A stretch of DNA of 64,000 bases, from contig CM056742.1 of NCBI GenBank assembly GCA_029851415.1, positions 149,053,121-149,117,120 of the forward strand. The letters run 5' to 3'. The DNA comes from Eretmocerus hayati. Taxonomy: Eukaryota > Arthropoda > Insecta > Hymenoptera > Aphelinidae. The notes beneath the pieces are model-generated. The model made no database searches and was not told the origin of the DNA. It worked only from the letters and a program-made list of their open reading frames with translations. The position numbers were made by a program, and so were the translations under genes. Positions 36,450 through 47,479 of the stretch are shown in pieces. The stretch's first letter is position 1, and every line of letters begins with the position of its first letter.

Positions 36450-37925
36450 TGTGTATAGAGTATGAAAAATGACGAACTCTGTTACTCAGAACTATTCTCG
36501 TTTGTTCTAAATATTGCCAGCTGTTGAATCCAATTTTGAGATTAGACTTTTCTCACATCATTTGAAATTGGCTGCTTATAGGACATGAAATGTAACAGTT
36601 TTCGCGGAATCACTCATATGATGGTGAGTTTTGAGAAATTATTCTAATCCGATTTTTCAGCCCTGAAGATTATTATCTAGTAATTAAAAAGAATGCTATT
36701 TTCTGTGACATCATAAGAAGTTATACTTATGAATCAGCCATGCACAGAACATACTCTCAGTCTTCTAGATAAATCACTGTACTTTCTTGTGTGTCGTTAC
36801 CCGCAGAAACCGAAAACGACTCTGAAGTCAGGGGCCTTTAGAATCCCGAGTTGTCATTCCTAACAAAAAAACAACACTCTACGGGGAACGCCAAATTCTT
36901 TTCAAATTGGTGAGTTTGCGAGAACAGCTTCCCAATATAGTTCTGGACTCTACTCATCCAAACAAGCTTTTCATGCGGATTTGATCCCCTGAAAACAACC
37001 CCGATTAGTTCATGGATCTCGGATGCATCGAATTCAAGTATTGAACGGGTGATGACTGATGTTTTTCGTCCTATCTCATGAAATCACTCACGATCTTTGT
37101 GCACAGGTTCAGACTTACATGACATCAGATCCTTAATAATTAAATTTGGCAAACCCAAGTTCCATCAAACCATCCGCGGATCGTTTTCAGGTGGTCACAA
37201 AATACGTAACATTTCATAGTTTGGTGAGAGTCCAACCCGCACGCTGTTCTACCAACAACACCAATTGGAAGGCAATTCTGTATTTTGTAAAGAAGCATAG
37301 TTTTTTCTGAGGTTTGAGTGGACCTCGTTCCTGGTTTCTATATTATACGGGTGATACACGAGAAACGAAAATGTGCATTGTGATTTGCATGGCGGGAATG
37401 TTTTGCAGCTCATATACACTATCTAAAATAACACAGGAATAGCGTTTTTTCTCGATTTTTACAACTTTTGTCGGAGCCTAATGAATCATCTGAAAGCGTG
37501 GTGCAAAGCTTTTTCCATGTGTACTTTTAAAAACAGATTGTTTAACACATTTTTTTTGACCGGTGGCGTGTTGAACTTCTAAAATTTCCATTCTTTGGCT
37601 CATCTTACTGGACATATACTTTAAAAAATCGCAACGGATCGGCGTTATGGATCTGAACACTATCGTTTTCCGTTTGAAATTCTCGAAGACAGTTTTTCAG
37701 CTCTAACCCAAAAGAGATTAAGTTGAGAGTTTAGAAACATATGTATGTAGGATTAAGAGGATGAAAAACTCGTGCTGATAAGGAGAGAAATCATTTTTAT
37801 TGTTTGTATAGGATAGTAGTCCCAAAAGTTAGGGATCTTGCTCGCCAACAAAAGCTCCAGCCGAGCAGCGTATCTTGAAAAATTCCAAACATTGGCCGGC
37901 AATAATTGAAATTGCTGCTTACGCA
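36450..37925. other. Stretch without an identified gene
   Basis: No gene identified. The motif GCGGAATCACTCA at about 36605 matches the end sequence of the 1.56-kb palindrome and may be the end of another diverged copy. Confidence 0.4.
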
Positions 37926-37926
37926 A

Positions 37927-38160
37927 GTTTAGATGTAGATGACTCGAATTACATGAGGCCCATGAATTTAGATTCAGCAAGGTATGCAGACAGGGCACTG
38001 ATGAGAGAACTTCGCATACAGTCACGAAAAGTCATTTTTATTTTTATTTTTTCTGAAACTTTTCTATCACTAGCGATCCAGTACATGCCTAATTAGAGGC
38101 TGACTGGATCGCTCAATCTAAATACATGGGCCTTATGCGATTCGAGTCCTCTACACCTAA
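37927..38160. repeat. Short inverted repeat
   Basis: The arm GTTTAGATGTAGATGACTCG..CCCATGAATTTAGATT at 37927-37975 pairs with its inverse at 38113-38160. Inside, an exact 11-base pair of arms AGCGATCCAGT / ACTGGATCGCT lies at about 38072-38113. It is probably a foldback MITE and is non-coding. Confidence 0.5.
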
Positions 38161-38543
38161 AATTGTCATGCAATAATCATTTGAAAATAGATTTTCTGTT
38201 CCGTAGCGGTTTTATATTGAGGTTGAAGAGTTTCTACACTTTAAAGTTCTATCAACGCCAAGAAATAAGAAATAATCGAAACAAAGATTGGAAGTTATTT
38301 ATACATTTATATAGAAGTTGAAGAAAGTTAATTGAAATTAGAAAATGGTAATTTGTCTATACTTCGAATAGAACTCTGCGAGGTATGGGTACCGGTAATG
38401 AAGGTGTGGTCAAAAAAGTTCAGACAATGGCAAAAAAAATTGATAGTGCATTCCAATGCTCTTTCTAAATTTTTAAGGAATTAGATGCAATTCCGTCAAT
38501 AAAAATATTGTAAATTGATATTACTAAATTCCAAGGCACTTAC

Positions 38544-38576
38544 CTGTGGTAAAGAAGATTCCTGCTGTGCAAGGTG
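38544..38576 (-). CDS. Candidate micro-exon on the - strand (phase 0 to 0)
   Basis: A 33-base open stretch on the - strand has excellent splice sites: acceptor ggcatcatttgcag and donor CAG-gtaagt. It encodes HLAQQESSLPQ. Both ends are in phase 0, compatible with the candidate exons at 25168-25236 and 5845-6049. It lies 440 bases from the GMAP-210 start codon on the opposite strand, so a divergently transcribed gene would start between them or further right. No family recognised and no upstream exon was secured. Confidence 0.35.
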
Positions 38577-38779
38577 CTGCAAATGATGCCAGCCGCCTTA
38601 TCCAATGTCGAAAAATAGACTGACGAGAATTCGCATATATGCTACAGAATTGATCAAAACACTATAAGAAAAAACTGATACTTGATCAAACTGATGTATT
38701 CAGGAAATCGTTTCGAATCAACTATGCCGATTTTTCACGGGAAAACTCGATCTAGTAAGAATCTACTAGATTTCCCTAG

Positions 38780-39017
38780 CGAGGTATAATTCGTCTGCAG
38801 CAAACTGCAGTGCACCAAAAGTGTCAGGAAGCAGCAGTGTGTATTTGTGTTGACGTGCAATCTGTCCCGCAATTTTTTTTGCGACCGATCGTGCAAATTC
38901 CCCGAGTTGTGCGGGAGTAAAAATGAAGGAGCAAACGTTGCTGATACCATAGCCAGAACAAGCTGTCGTGAGTGTGGAGTGTAATTATCGTCTTGAAAAA
39001 GACTGTCGACGTGGGAA
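38780..39017 (+). promoter_or_regulatory. Probable promoter and 5' UTR of the GMAP-210 gene
   Basis: This 240-base stretch immediately upstream of the start codon at 39018 is richer in G and C than the flanks, has several CpG sites, no TATA box and no upstream intron signal. Its position, not a defined motif, is the evidence. If the 38544-38576 exon is real, it may act in both directions. Confidence 0.35.
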
Positions 39018-39129
39018 ATGGCGTGGCTCGGAGAAGGTCTTTCCAGCCTTTCAAGTCTCAAGGGGCAAATTTCGAATTTTACTAAAGGTGTATCGGAGGT
39101 GCTGGCTGATGGAATCGTCAATGAAATTG
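39018..39129 (+). CDS. GMAP-210 / Trip11, coding exon 1 (N-terminal lipid-packing sensor)
   Basis: The ATG at 39018 sits in a good context (GGGAAATGG). The exon encodes MAWLGEGLSSLSSLKGQISN then FTKGVSEVLADGIVNEI. This is the hallmark N-terminus of GMAP-210 (Trip11; Gmap in flies): an amphipathic ALPS helix with serine and glycine on the polar face and W, L, I, F and V on the other, including the conserved GQISNFTK. In the family this helix binds highly curved, loosely packed membranes and tethers vesicles at the cis-Golgi, while the long coiled coil reaches out and the C-terminal GRAB domain binds Arf1. The exon ends in phase 1 at a gtgagt donor. The next exon supplies AT, making Asp. Confidence 0.9.
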
Positions 39130-39765
39130 GTGAGTACACTTTGGTTTGTCCAAATCACGTGTGATAAGCAAGAATCTTGGAGGTTACCACACTGTCAAAA
39201 CAATGCTCTGTTTTATCAGCCAAGTCTCCAGCTGATCTGAGAGAGAGCGCGAAATTTTGTTTTGATTATACTCTTTTGAACGAGGCATAGGTACATACCT
39301 GTAGATTTGTTGTTTATTTTTCGATTAAAAGGTTGATCGAGCCTCTTGAATCAAGAACTGATCTCTGAAGAGAGTTTTGCTCAGCAATTTGAGTCACAAC
39401 AATCTGTGCACCAAAAAAGTTAAGCTCAGTAGTTGACAAATAAGAAAATAAGCCGTTTCCATTATTCTTTGATATTTATTCTGATCTGGACGTGTTGAGA
39501 AGATTTCTAGACACGCCTGATTTATAAATATGGACCATTGTTCCTTGTTATGATGAAATGTTTTACGCTCTTGGTTCCATAACTTGGCTTGACAAGAAGA
39601 TGATCAGCATTCGTATCAACATCTGGAGCATTCAATTAATTATTCAACATTCCAAGTGTTGGAAACGAGTACATATCTGCGTCAGAGATCAGATACATAT
39701 CATTTGTTGTTCATTCCTAAAACTTTATTTTGATCTGGGCTCAATTACTTTTCTCATCCTTCTAG

Positions 39766-39854
39766 ATGATTCTGAAGTGCGCCTAACGGATCTAGACAAA
39801 GCCACAGCCAAATGTAATCAACTACAAGAATTGCTCCAGTCGAAAGATGCAGAG
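39766..39854 (+). CDS. GMAP-210 / Trip11, coding exon 2 (start of coiled coil)
   Basis: After the acceptor ttctcatccttctag, the exon starts in phase 1, completes the split Asp codon and encodes DDSEVRLTDLDKATAKCNQL followed by QELLQSKDAE. It ends in phase 0 at gtgaga. The heptad-like spacing of L, A and I with many K, E, D and Q residues marks the beginning of a coiled coil, as expected directly after the lipid-sensor helix of GMAP-210. Intron 1 is 636 bases. The reading continues without a gap into exon 3 (..SKDAE-IAILRRQ..), which supports both splice assignments. Confidence 0.85.
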
Positions 39855-41313
39855 GTGAGATCGAGTGGTATTTGCTAATATAGACAAAATAATTGCCATA
39901 GCACTAACCAGTTTGCCTGCTTACATCTAGCTACAAACTCTCTGTATTCATTGAACTCGAGATAAGGTTTCTTCAAATGTGCAGAATGTTCGTTTACATA
40001 GTTTGAGGAAAACCCAAAGTGAGATTAAGTTGGACATTCACTTGAGCATGAACTGTGAATGGAATTTCATGAAACCAATATAGCATCTATGTGACTTGTA
40101 CAGAGATGTTTCACCATATACCCAATTTGTGCATCATTTACAATGTTATCTCTAGTTCTTACATTCCCTCTCTTTGCTTTTGTTGCTGTCTAAATTTCTC
40201 AGAGGTTGACTCATACTTCACTTCAATTCCAACTAACAATATTATTTAATGCTGAATTATGAAACACACATGTTTTGCGTTAGGTACAACTTCAAAAAAG
40301 TCTTGCAAATTAAGTTCCAATTTCTCCGTGCTGATGTGCTCATATCATTGGATCAGAGATCATGTGTAATATTCATTCTTCATGAACTATTTATAATACC
40401 TTTTCTCTGAATCAAACTTATCCTAGGTGAAATTTAAAAAGTTATAAATCCATAGGGACATGCTCAATTTCCAATAGTTCATGATAACTATTGATGAACA
40501 AACGATGAAAATATTGGAAAAAATTCCTGCAAAATCTATCTTGACTCAGAAATTCATATTGGCTCTTGAACTAGTGCCAAAAATCAAATAGGGAAGAAGA
40601 ATGAAAAATCAGAAAAGAGAATTGCTCAAATCCTCAAATTTATGATAATTCCACTGGTTTTTAATCTTTTTCTTATTAAACAATTTTTCAAAGTTTGAAA
40701 AGAAAGTTCCTAAGTAAGTGGATTAAAGTGAGAATTCATAAAATCATTACGCTTTTTCATCGAATTTTTTATGCAAGGAAAAATACATTGACCAGTGAGA
40801 AAGAACTATTTGGTCTAATCACTATAAGAATTATAGAAAAAATAAAACTCAATAAAATAAAAAAAATCGAATATTAAATTTGTATTTATATATATAATTA
40901 TAACAATAGAATAGATAGGATATAGCAATTCTTGAATCAACAGTTTGTGTTGCGAACCGGAATCTTCGAGTAAATTACCTTCGGTCAGCTCACTTTGACG
41001 TTAACATTATTACTGCCCGGCCTGGTTTTATCAGTGATGTTCACTCACACGCAATCGAATGACAACAGTGGGAAAGAAAGCCGGTTTTTCGAAAATTACT
41101 TAACCACCGATAGATAACAATATCTCTCCCTGTTATAGTTCATATCGTTTGTTAAGTAGAAATATCCGTTTAGCAGTCTAGCGTTCTCGAATATCCGCTT
41201 TTTGTCATTTTTTCAGTTTCACGCGGAAGTTCATCATTTACCAGGTGCGGATATATTTTTCCAACAAGCTTTCAAATCGATAGAATTGACTGATTTCAAA
41301 ATTGGTCGTTCTA
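39855..41313. other. GMAP-210 intron 2, left part
   Basis: Very AT-rich intron sequence. No exon or element recognised before the Tc1-like palindrome at 41314. Confidence 0.5.
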
Positions 41314-42234
41314 CACTACCGGTCAAAAGTTTGTGCACACCTAAAAAAAAAAAATCGATTTTGCTCACTCGACTGCTCGGATCTCCTAGGTCCAAAATAA
41401 CTCTACTTGGGCTCATTTTGTAGCTTTTTTCAAGCACTTGGAGAGCTATTTGGTATTTTTTCTGCGCAGTCCAATAGATTCTTGCAAAATCAATCTGAAG
41501 CCTTGTAGAATTTCATAAAAATCGAGTCATTACGCAGACCTTTGCAATTTTGGCGGAAATTGATGGATTTAGATGATTTAAGAAGCATCTGAAATTAGAA
41601 CTCAAAAGCTTCCAAATCCGTTTTTGAAAATTATTCTAGCTTGTTTCTGGTCCGAGTTGTGATTTTTTTTGTAGAGGAAGATTTTTCTCGAAAAAAGGAC
41701 CAGTCATCGAGAGATTATGAATGGACTCATTTTTTCATAGGTATAAGCACTGATCTTTGTTCCTCTCACAAACAACACAGGAAAACTTGGAAAAACTCAG
41801 AGGAATACCACCGTGAGACCGATTTCTTTACCTTCCGTGGTTTTTGGGACTCTTCTTCGAGAAAAATCTTCCCTTACAAAAAAAGTCGCAGCTCGGACCA
41901 GAAATAAGCTAGAATAACTTTCAAAAATAGATTTTGAAGCTCTTGACTTCTGCTTCCAGATGCTTCTTGAATCATGTAAATCCATCAATTTCCGCCAGAC
42001 TTGCGGAGGTTTGGATAATGACCCGATTTTTATGAAATTCTACAAGGCTTCAAATTCATTTTGCAAGAATCTATTGAGCTGCACTGAAGAAATACCCAGT
42101 AGCTTTCAAAGTGCTTGAAAAAAGCTACAAAATAAACTCAACTAGAGTTATTTTGGACCAAGGAAATCTGAGCAGTCGAGTGAGCAAAATCGAAATTTTT
42201 TCTTTAGGTGTGCACAAACCTTTGACCGGTAATG
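41314..42234. mobile_element. Tc1-like 920-bp palindrome in GMAP-210 intron 2
   Basis: The ends TA-CACTACCGGTCAAAAGTTTG and CAAACCTTTGACCGGTAATG-TA are inverted and flanked by TA, the Tc1/mariner target duplication. The ACCGGTCAAAAGTTTG type of end is common among Tc1 elements. The arms pair for about 385 bases each (to about 41699 and from about 41850), around a centre of about 150 bases. No transposase remains. Because it lies inside an intron, the pre-mRNA of GMAP-210 would contain a very long imperfect hairpin. Confidence 0.8.
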
Positions 42235-44106
42235 TAGTTCATTCGAATTCGGAATATAAAAAATGCGTATACTCTCACTTTAATAGAAAACTGGTGATGT
42301 AGAATTATCTATATGTTTCCCCTTAATTTCATAGAGAATTTCACGACCTTCTTCTCAAGGTCTCACTAAATAGAATGGATGAATGGTACATTCTGCGCTT
42401 CTCCGATGAGGTTTTGGAGGAAACATCTGGTGCTGAGTGTTTGCTCCGAACTTGGGCCCATCAAATGGGGAACCTCGCGAAAGCGTTTTTCACTCAGAGT
42501 TGTAAAATTCACGCATGAAGGAGAGGAAATTATTTACGTTTCTGGTTCCCGTATCCGGTACATATGCTTGAAAGACGATAGGTTTTGGGCGTAAAAAATT
42601 TTCTACTTTCCGGACACTGCGTATTTTGTTATTGTGTGATATCGTGAGTTGTGGGTCTAGAGGGTCTTACTAGTGGGTTCTTAACGCCTGTACTAACCTT
42701 CTTATATGCTGTAGCCTTTTGCAAAAAAAAATAAGCTTGATGTTGGCGCGGCTTTGTAACACCAACTTTCCTCATTCTAGTCTTTTATTAGTAACACAAA
42801 TGATAAGATCTTGAATTTTCGTCCCTATTTGTGTTCAGTTGATGAATGAATCGTATACCCCGAGATCGTCGCGACGAGCGACAAACTGGAAAACTCGCTC
42901 ATAAGCTTCATATTTGACAATTTGAAAAGAAAGTATCGCACTCTAATCGTCGATCGTGGTGAAAATCCTATTTGCAGCAAGAATCTCGTTACCTGTTGAC
43001 AACGTCAGTCGAGTGTAAATCATGCAATCATCTATAACCGAGTTTAATGACTCATAGGTACATCCGAATCGTCAAGATTTTCGGGATGCAAAGTTTTCAA
43101 AAGTTTGCATAACGGTATAAAAGTACTCGGGTTTTATCAATAGTATGGGCAAAGGTCCATGCACAAGATTACACTCAAATGTACCGAAATGCTAAGCTCA
43201 ACTTCTCAAGTTTTTTTAGCCCTCTCAAATACTCGAAATATATAAAGTGAAGGTATGTACGTTGATATACATTGCACATACGTAGGATCATTTAGCTGTG
43301 ATGGTGCTTGAGCTTATCTCAAAGTAAACTCAGATAAGGGCTGCAAACAGATCCCCGAGGACGCATACTTCTCTCTCATGCACTGCGTGGAATCCCTCTT
43401 GGCTCTCTCTTTCTTTTTTTTCGCGTTAGTTCATTTCGGTTCATTGCATTCCCTCCCTCACACATAATCAGCCATAACACCGGACTTCCTTTCAGCTTAC
43501 ATTTATCCAAGCCTGCATCTGGGGATCTTTGCATACTGTATTTATACATATGTATATTGATGTACATGGGGTTGTGTGTGTGCAGCTTGAATTTTGAAAT
43601 TCGAAAAACGTAAATGGGGTATATTTTGCACGTGTTTGCGAACCCGGCCCTTATCGCTCGTCGCAGCTCGTTGACTTCTTCGGTTTTGCTATTATACGCG
43701 TCTCATTCATTTTTCGCTTCTTTATGTGAAGGCAAATCATGCGGGCCTTAAGTATGTGTCATTCTATTTTGCGAATATTTTGTGTCCGAGTTACCAGTGT
43801 TGGGGCGTAAATTTCGCACAATGATCCTACTGAATTGTCGAAATTCTGCTGGGTCAACTGACGCCTCTGTTTATCGAGCAGTGGCAACAGTTTTGTATTC
43901 ATCGTCGTTTTTACTACCGAGTCTAAACTACTTTTTTAGCCACGCCTATCGCGAAACGGTACCTCGATTGGTACGATACTAAGAAGGGACATTTCTCGAA
44001 AATATTTCATTCAAGTATCGCTCAAAAATCTCATTTTGGCCTATTTGTCAGAACTACTCTATTGACTTGGCAAGTATGTACAAGCTATGAACATTTTTAT
44101 TTCTAG
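42235..44106. other. GMAP-210 intron 2, right part
   Basis: No further exon recognised. The phase agreement between exons 2 and 3 does not require one. Confidence 0.5.
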
Positions 44107-44181
44107 ATTGCGATTCTGAGAAGGCAGAATAATGAATTACAGAGAGCCGTGGTCGAATATCGTTCGAAGCCAAATGATTTG
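44107..44181 (+). CDS. GMAP-210 / Trip11, coding exon 3 (coiled coil)
   Basis: The exon follows acceptor tttctag, is in phase 0 at both ends and ends at a strong donor, gtaagt. It encodes IAILRRQNNELQRAVVEYRS then KPNDL, a direct heptad continuation of exon 2 (LLQSKDAE-IAILRRQNNELQ). Together the three exons give 92 residues of a protein that is normally well over 1000 residues long. The remaining coiled coil and C-terminal Arf-binding region are not visible in the window, so the following intron exceeds 19 kb or the locus is interrupted. Confidence 0.8.
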
Positions 44182-44279
44182 GTAAGTTTTTGAACCTAAT
44201 TATTAATCATCTTCTATTACTTCCTCTTGTTACACATTACGAGGCCCCTCGAGAAAGTAGTCGTGTGTTACTTCTTACA

Positions 44280-44579
44280 TCAACTTTGGTGGCTCGTTTT
44301 TACAACTTGATCGTGAATTTCAAGTTCAATTTCGGTGAAATTTTGATCATATTCCATACATTTTCTTGAGTTGAAGCATACTGCTAATACATCTGTATCA
44401 TTAGGAGAATAAGTATTATCATCTAAGCGGAAATCGCAGTATGTACTTTTTGGATCGTGCACTGATTTGATAACAAGAAAATTTCTCCTCGAAAATTCAA
44501 TCACCATCGACTTTTCAAAACTACGCAAATCTTCCGCGAGGTTCCATCGAAATTTTAGAGGATCTATTCCAGCTGGCAA
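44280..44579 (-). CDS. Unrecognised open exon-like frame on the - strand
   Basis: About 97 codons are open on the - strand from an acceptor-like attttgccag (around 44571) to a TGA at 44280. The peptide is acidic and mixed in composition (for example IDPLKFRWNLAEDLRSFEKS and ENFTEIELEIHD-like stretches), unlike the low-complexity translations around it. I do not recognise a domain. It lies antisense in GMAP-210 intron 3, just after exon 3. It could be a terminal exon of a nested gene, a mobile-element remnant or chance. Confidence 0.2.
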   Translation of the reverse strand: MPAGIDPLKFRWNLAEDLRSFEKSMVIEFSRRNFLVIKSVHDPKSTYCDFRLDDNTYSPNDTDVLAVCFNSRKCMEYDQNFTEIELEIHDQVVKTSHQS

Positions 44580-44599
44580 AATTATTTTCCACTCAACGA

Positions 44600-46496
44600 A
44601 TTATTCCAATAATACTTCAAGGGTATCTGAATATCAATCGTTTTTTAGACACGATTCCGCGGTTTAATCTTGCAGATCATGTATCTTTTTATCTCTAATC
44701 ACAGCAAAATTGCTTGAGTTTCTTTTGCATCAACATATTGATCAATATCTAACAATTTTTTGAGTTTCACATAATTACACGAGGAAAACAGTCGAGGCTT
44801 CAAAATTTCATCTAAATCTGGTGATTCCATTATAAATGATAGTTGTGTACCTATCTACATCAATTACAAATACAAATAGTCCACCATGCAGGTCTATTCG
44901 TTTTTCTAATTTTGTAAGAAACCTTGGTAGCCTAAAATCCCTGAACATAGAAAACCCCCCAGAAAACCCCTTCACGCGCACGTTTTCAGTGCGATAAAGA
45001 GTAGTATAGCTCATGAAAAATTGCCTCATTTCGATACCTTCACAACTTTCTATGAAAATCCACGAAATTCTGATTTACTTTTCTCCAAATATTTTCTATT
45101 ATATGAAGTCGTGGTAGCTTTGCTCCGATGTCGAACTGCCGTATCTATATTTATGATCATAGGTATATTATTTCTTTTAAGAGACGTTATAAAATGTTTG
45201 GTTGAGTTTGACAAATTTGAAGGTCTGCGGAAAATGATTTGGATGAGAAAAATTCAATCAGGTCATCCTGATTCTTTTAAGGTTTTGAAGGATGGGGTAG
45301 GCAAATCAAACATGCTTTGCGGGATGAATAAAAGTAATAAATGAAGCGTAAAATGCGAAGATGCAGAGTCGAAAAAAATCTGCGAATGTGAAAAGCAGGA
45401 GAGGGCGACAAATACATGAAGGGTTTGAAAAATTTGGAGGCTCAGAGAATTTTGGCCATCTTCAAGATTTTAAAAGCTGAAAGAGCTCGCGGAAGAAAGT
45501 GGCTCGTATGTTCAGACTCTCCTGTTATCTTGAATTGGCAAACAAAGGATCGGCCCTTCAACATCACTCGTAGTATATACCAAAACCATAGGCACAAGAC
45601 GATAGCGTTAGGATCCTGCGGCTGCTAAATTTTTGACAAACCGTTCGATGAGACTTTCCTAAAATACGTATTCATGTATGTACTATGATCTCTTCGAAGG
45701 TATACTTCAGCTTATAGAAAAACCTGTCCATGTTCGATTGTTAAAAATACTTATAGGAACCAAGAGCGATGACCGAATCTATCCTCGCCATTGAGTGTAT
45801 AAAGGTGCATGAATATATTAATGATCTCTACAGGATACATTAACCTAAACACAAATTGAGGTGCGCTGCTCTAGCACTGCTATCCTAAATTTCATTCTAG
45901 CCCTTATGTTTTATTTATATCGAGACCTCTTTTGAGGGCCTTTTTCTTCTTTTGGCTGTGGTTGTACATCGTTTTGATGTCGACCTATTGACGTTGCGTA
46001 TATAGAAACCAAATACACATGAATTACCATGTGATGCATCTCTTGCTCATGCAAATGATGTGGCGGGCTCAGAGGGTATACCGCTCTTTGTTTGGTTAAA
46101 AAAATGAAAGAGGTATGAGGAGTGCCGACAATTTTGGTGTTTTGTTCTGATTCATAACTGAAACAAATTTAGAACAGTGATAATTAGGTTTGAACTGATT
46201 GATCAATGAATTTGTAGGATTCTACTCTGAAATTTTCTTCATTCAGAAATTGCTTCTTGTATTACTACTTCCCTGTCAATATTTGATCTGCATCCACGAA
46301 TTCTATTTCTACAAAGCAAAACATTTTTGCGCACTAATTTGCGCTCTCATATGAACATTGATTTTAAATCGCTAAAAACTGGTTCTCTCAAAGACGGCGG
46401 TTGCAAGGGTTTTTGCTATAGTTTTGTAAATTCAACGGTCTGGTGGTGCACCCTTGAAGTGGTCCTGAACCGTATTGTAACCATGATTTCGTAAAG
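44600..46496. other. GMAP-210 intron 3, proximal part
   Basis: AT-rich sequence. No further exon of the coiled coil was found here on the + strand. Confidence 0.45.
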
Positions 46497-47470
46497 TAAG
46501 GTAAGTGTACCCAACTTGCCTCCATATGCCGATCTCAGGAATGGGCACTCGTGGACCTTCCAGCATATTTTTTTTACGTTTGTTATGTTGGATTATGAGA
46601 AAAAACGCAGTTTGCATCGACCCCCGGATCATTTCTACGTTCTCCAGAAAATTTAAAGTGATTTTTCCATTTTTCCTGTTTGCACGGCTAAGAAATCACC
46701 GAGGAAATTGCTTCCACTAAAACCGGTGCAAATTTATTTTCATTTGACCAATCTCTACGTACCTCAGTGCGTTCGATTCCTTGTCTCAAGACCTTCAAAA
46801 TCCGCTCTTCAGAGTCGCAAAACTCTGATTTGGAGCAATTTTATGTACAAAACACGGAGATGATTTGAGAATCAAGAAGGCCGACATCGGACCAACATGC
46901 CTCCATATGGTTATCTCGGGAAGGCGTGCAGTATGGCTTTTCTCGCCACTCAGAACTTGTTTACCGCATCAAAATGGGTCAGAAACAGTGTTTTGGTCCA
47001 ACTAAAAGCTACAAATTCCGCTGCACGGTGATCAGAACGGATCAAAGCGATTTTATGCACTTTATCGCCGATTTACATTGTTTTAAATGACTGGGGCAAG
47101 TTGGGTACACACTTTTGTAAACTCTCAAAAATCACCTTTGGGAAGAATCAAAACAGTTTGGCTCCAGTTGATCCAAATTGGATGTACTTTGACTCATTTC
47201 AAAGGTCTTGAGACAAGCTCTAAAACAAGTTCAAGTACGTTGGAAAATATTGAGATGGGCCAGAGTTATTCAGAAAATGGCTTAATGGGGGCAAGTTGGG
47301 TACACTTACCTTATTTCAAGTTGCTGAACACGACAGCAGCGGTTTTAAAGGGCTAGATACGGTCCAAAAGAATGACGAGGTGATTTTTCGAGTTGCTATC
47401 AGCGAAATTTGCCTGATTTCGCAATAAATCTTGAAATACTTATACGAAATGGGCCAGAGCTATTCTGTTC
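46385..47470. repeat. Older interspersed repeat split by the 46499-47311 element
   Basis: The left part (46400-46496, including CCTTGAAGTGG) and the right part (47313-47465, including GAGTTGCTATC and TAAATCTTGAAAT) align in order with 61155-61400. The family is otherwise unidentified. Confidence 0.55.
46499..47311. mobile_element. TA-flanked element with GTAAGTGTACCCAACTTGCC ends
   Basis: The ends AGGTAAGTGTACCCAACTTG and the inverse at 47290-47311 are flanked by TA on both sides, pointing to Tc1/mariner superfamily insertion. Another inverted copy of the end motif (GGGGCAAGTTGGGTACAC) occurs internally at about 47094-47112. No transposase frame is recognised. The sequences on both sides of the element match, in the same order, the uninterrupted sequence around 61150-61420, which shows that this element inserted into a member of an older repeat. 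Confidence 0.75.
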
Positions 47471-47479
47471 GAGTGCTCG

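Noticed and set aside
38735..39139. 134-codon - strand open frame
   Set aside because: It is the antisense shadow of the GMAP-210 first exon and its promoter.
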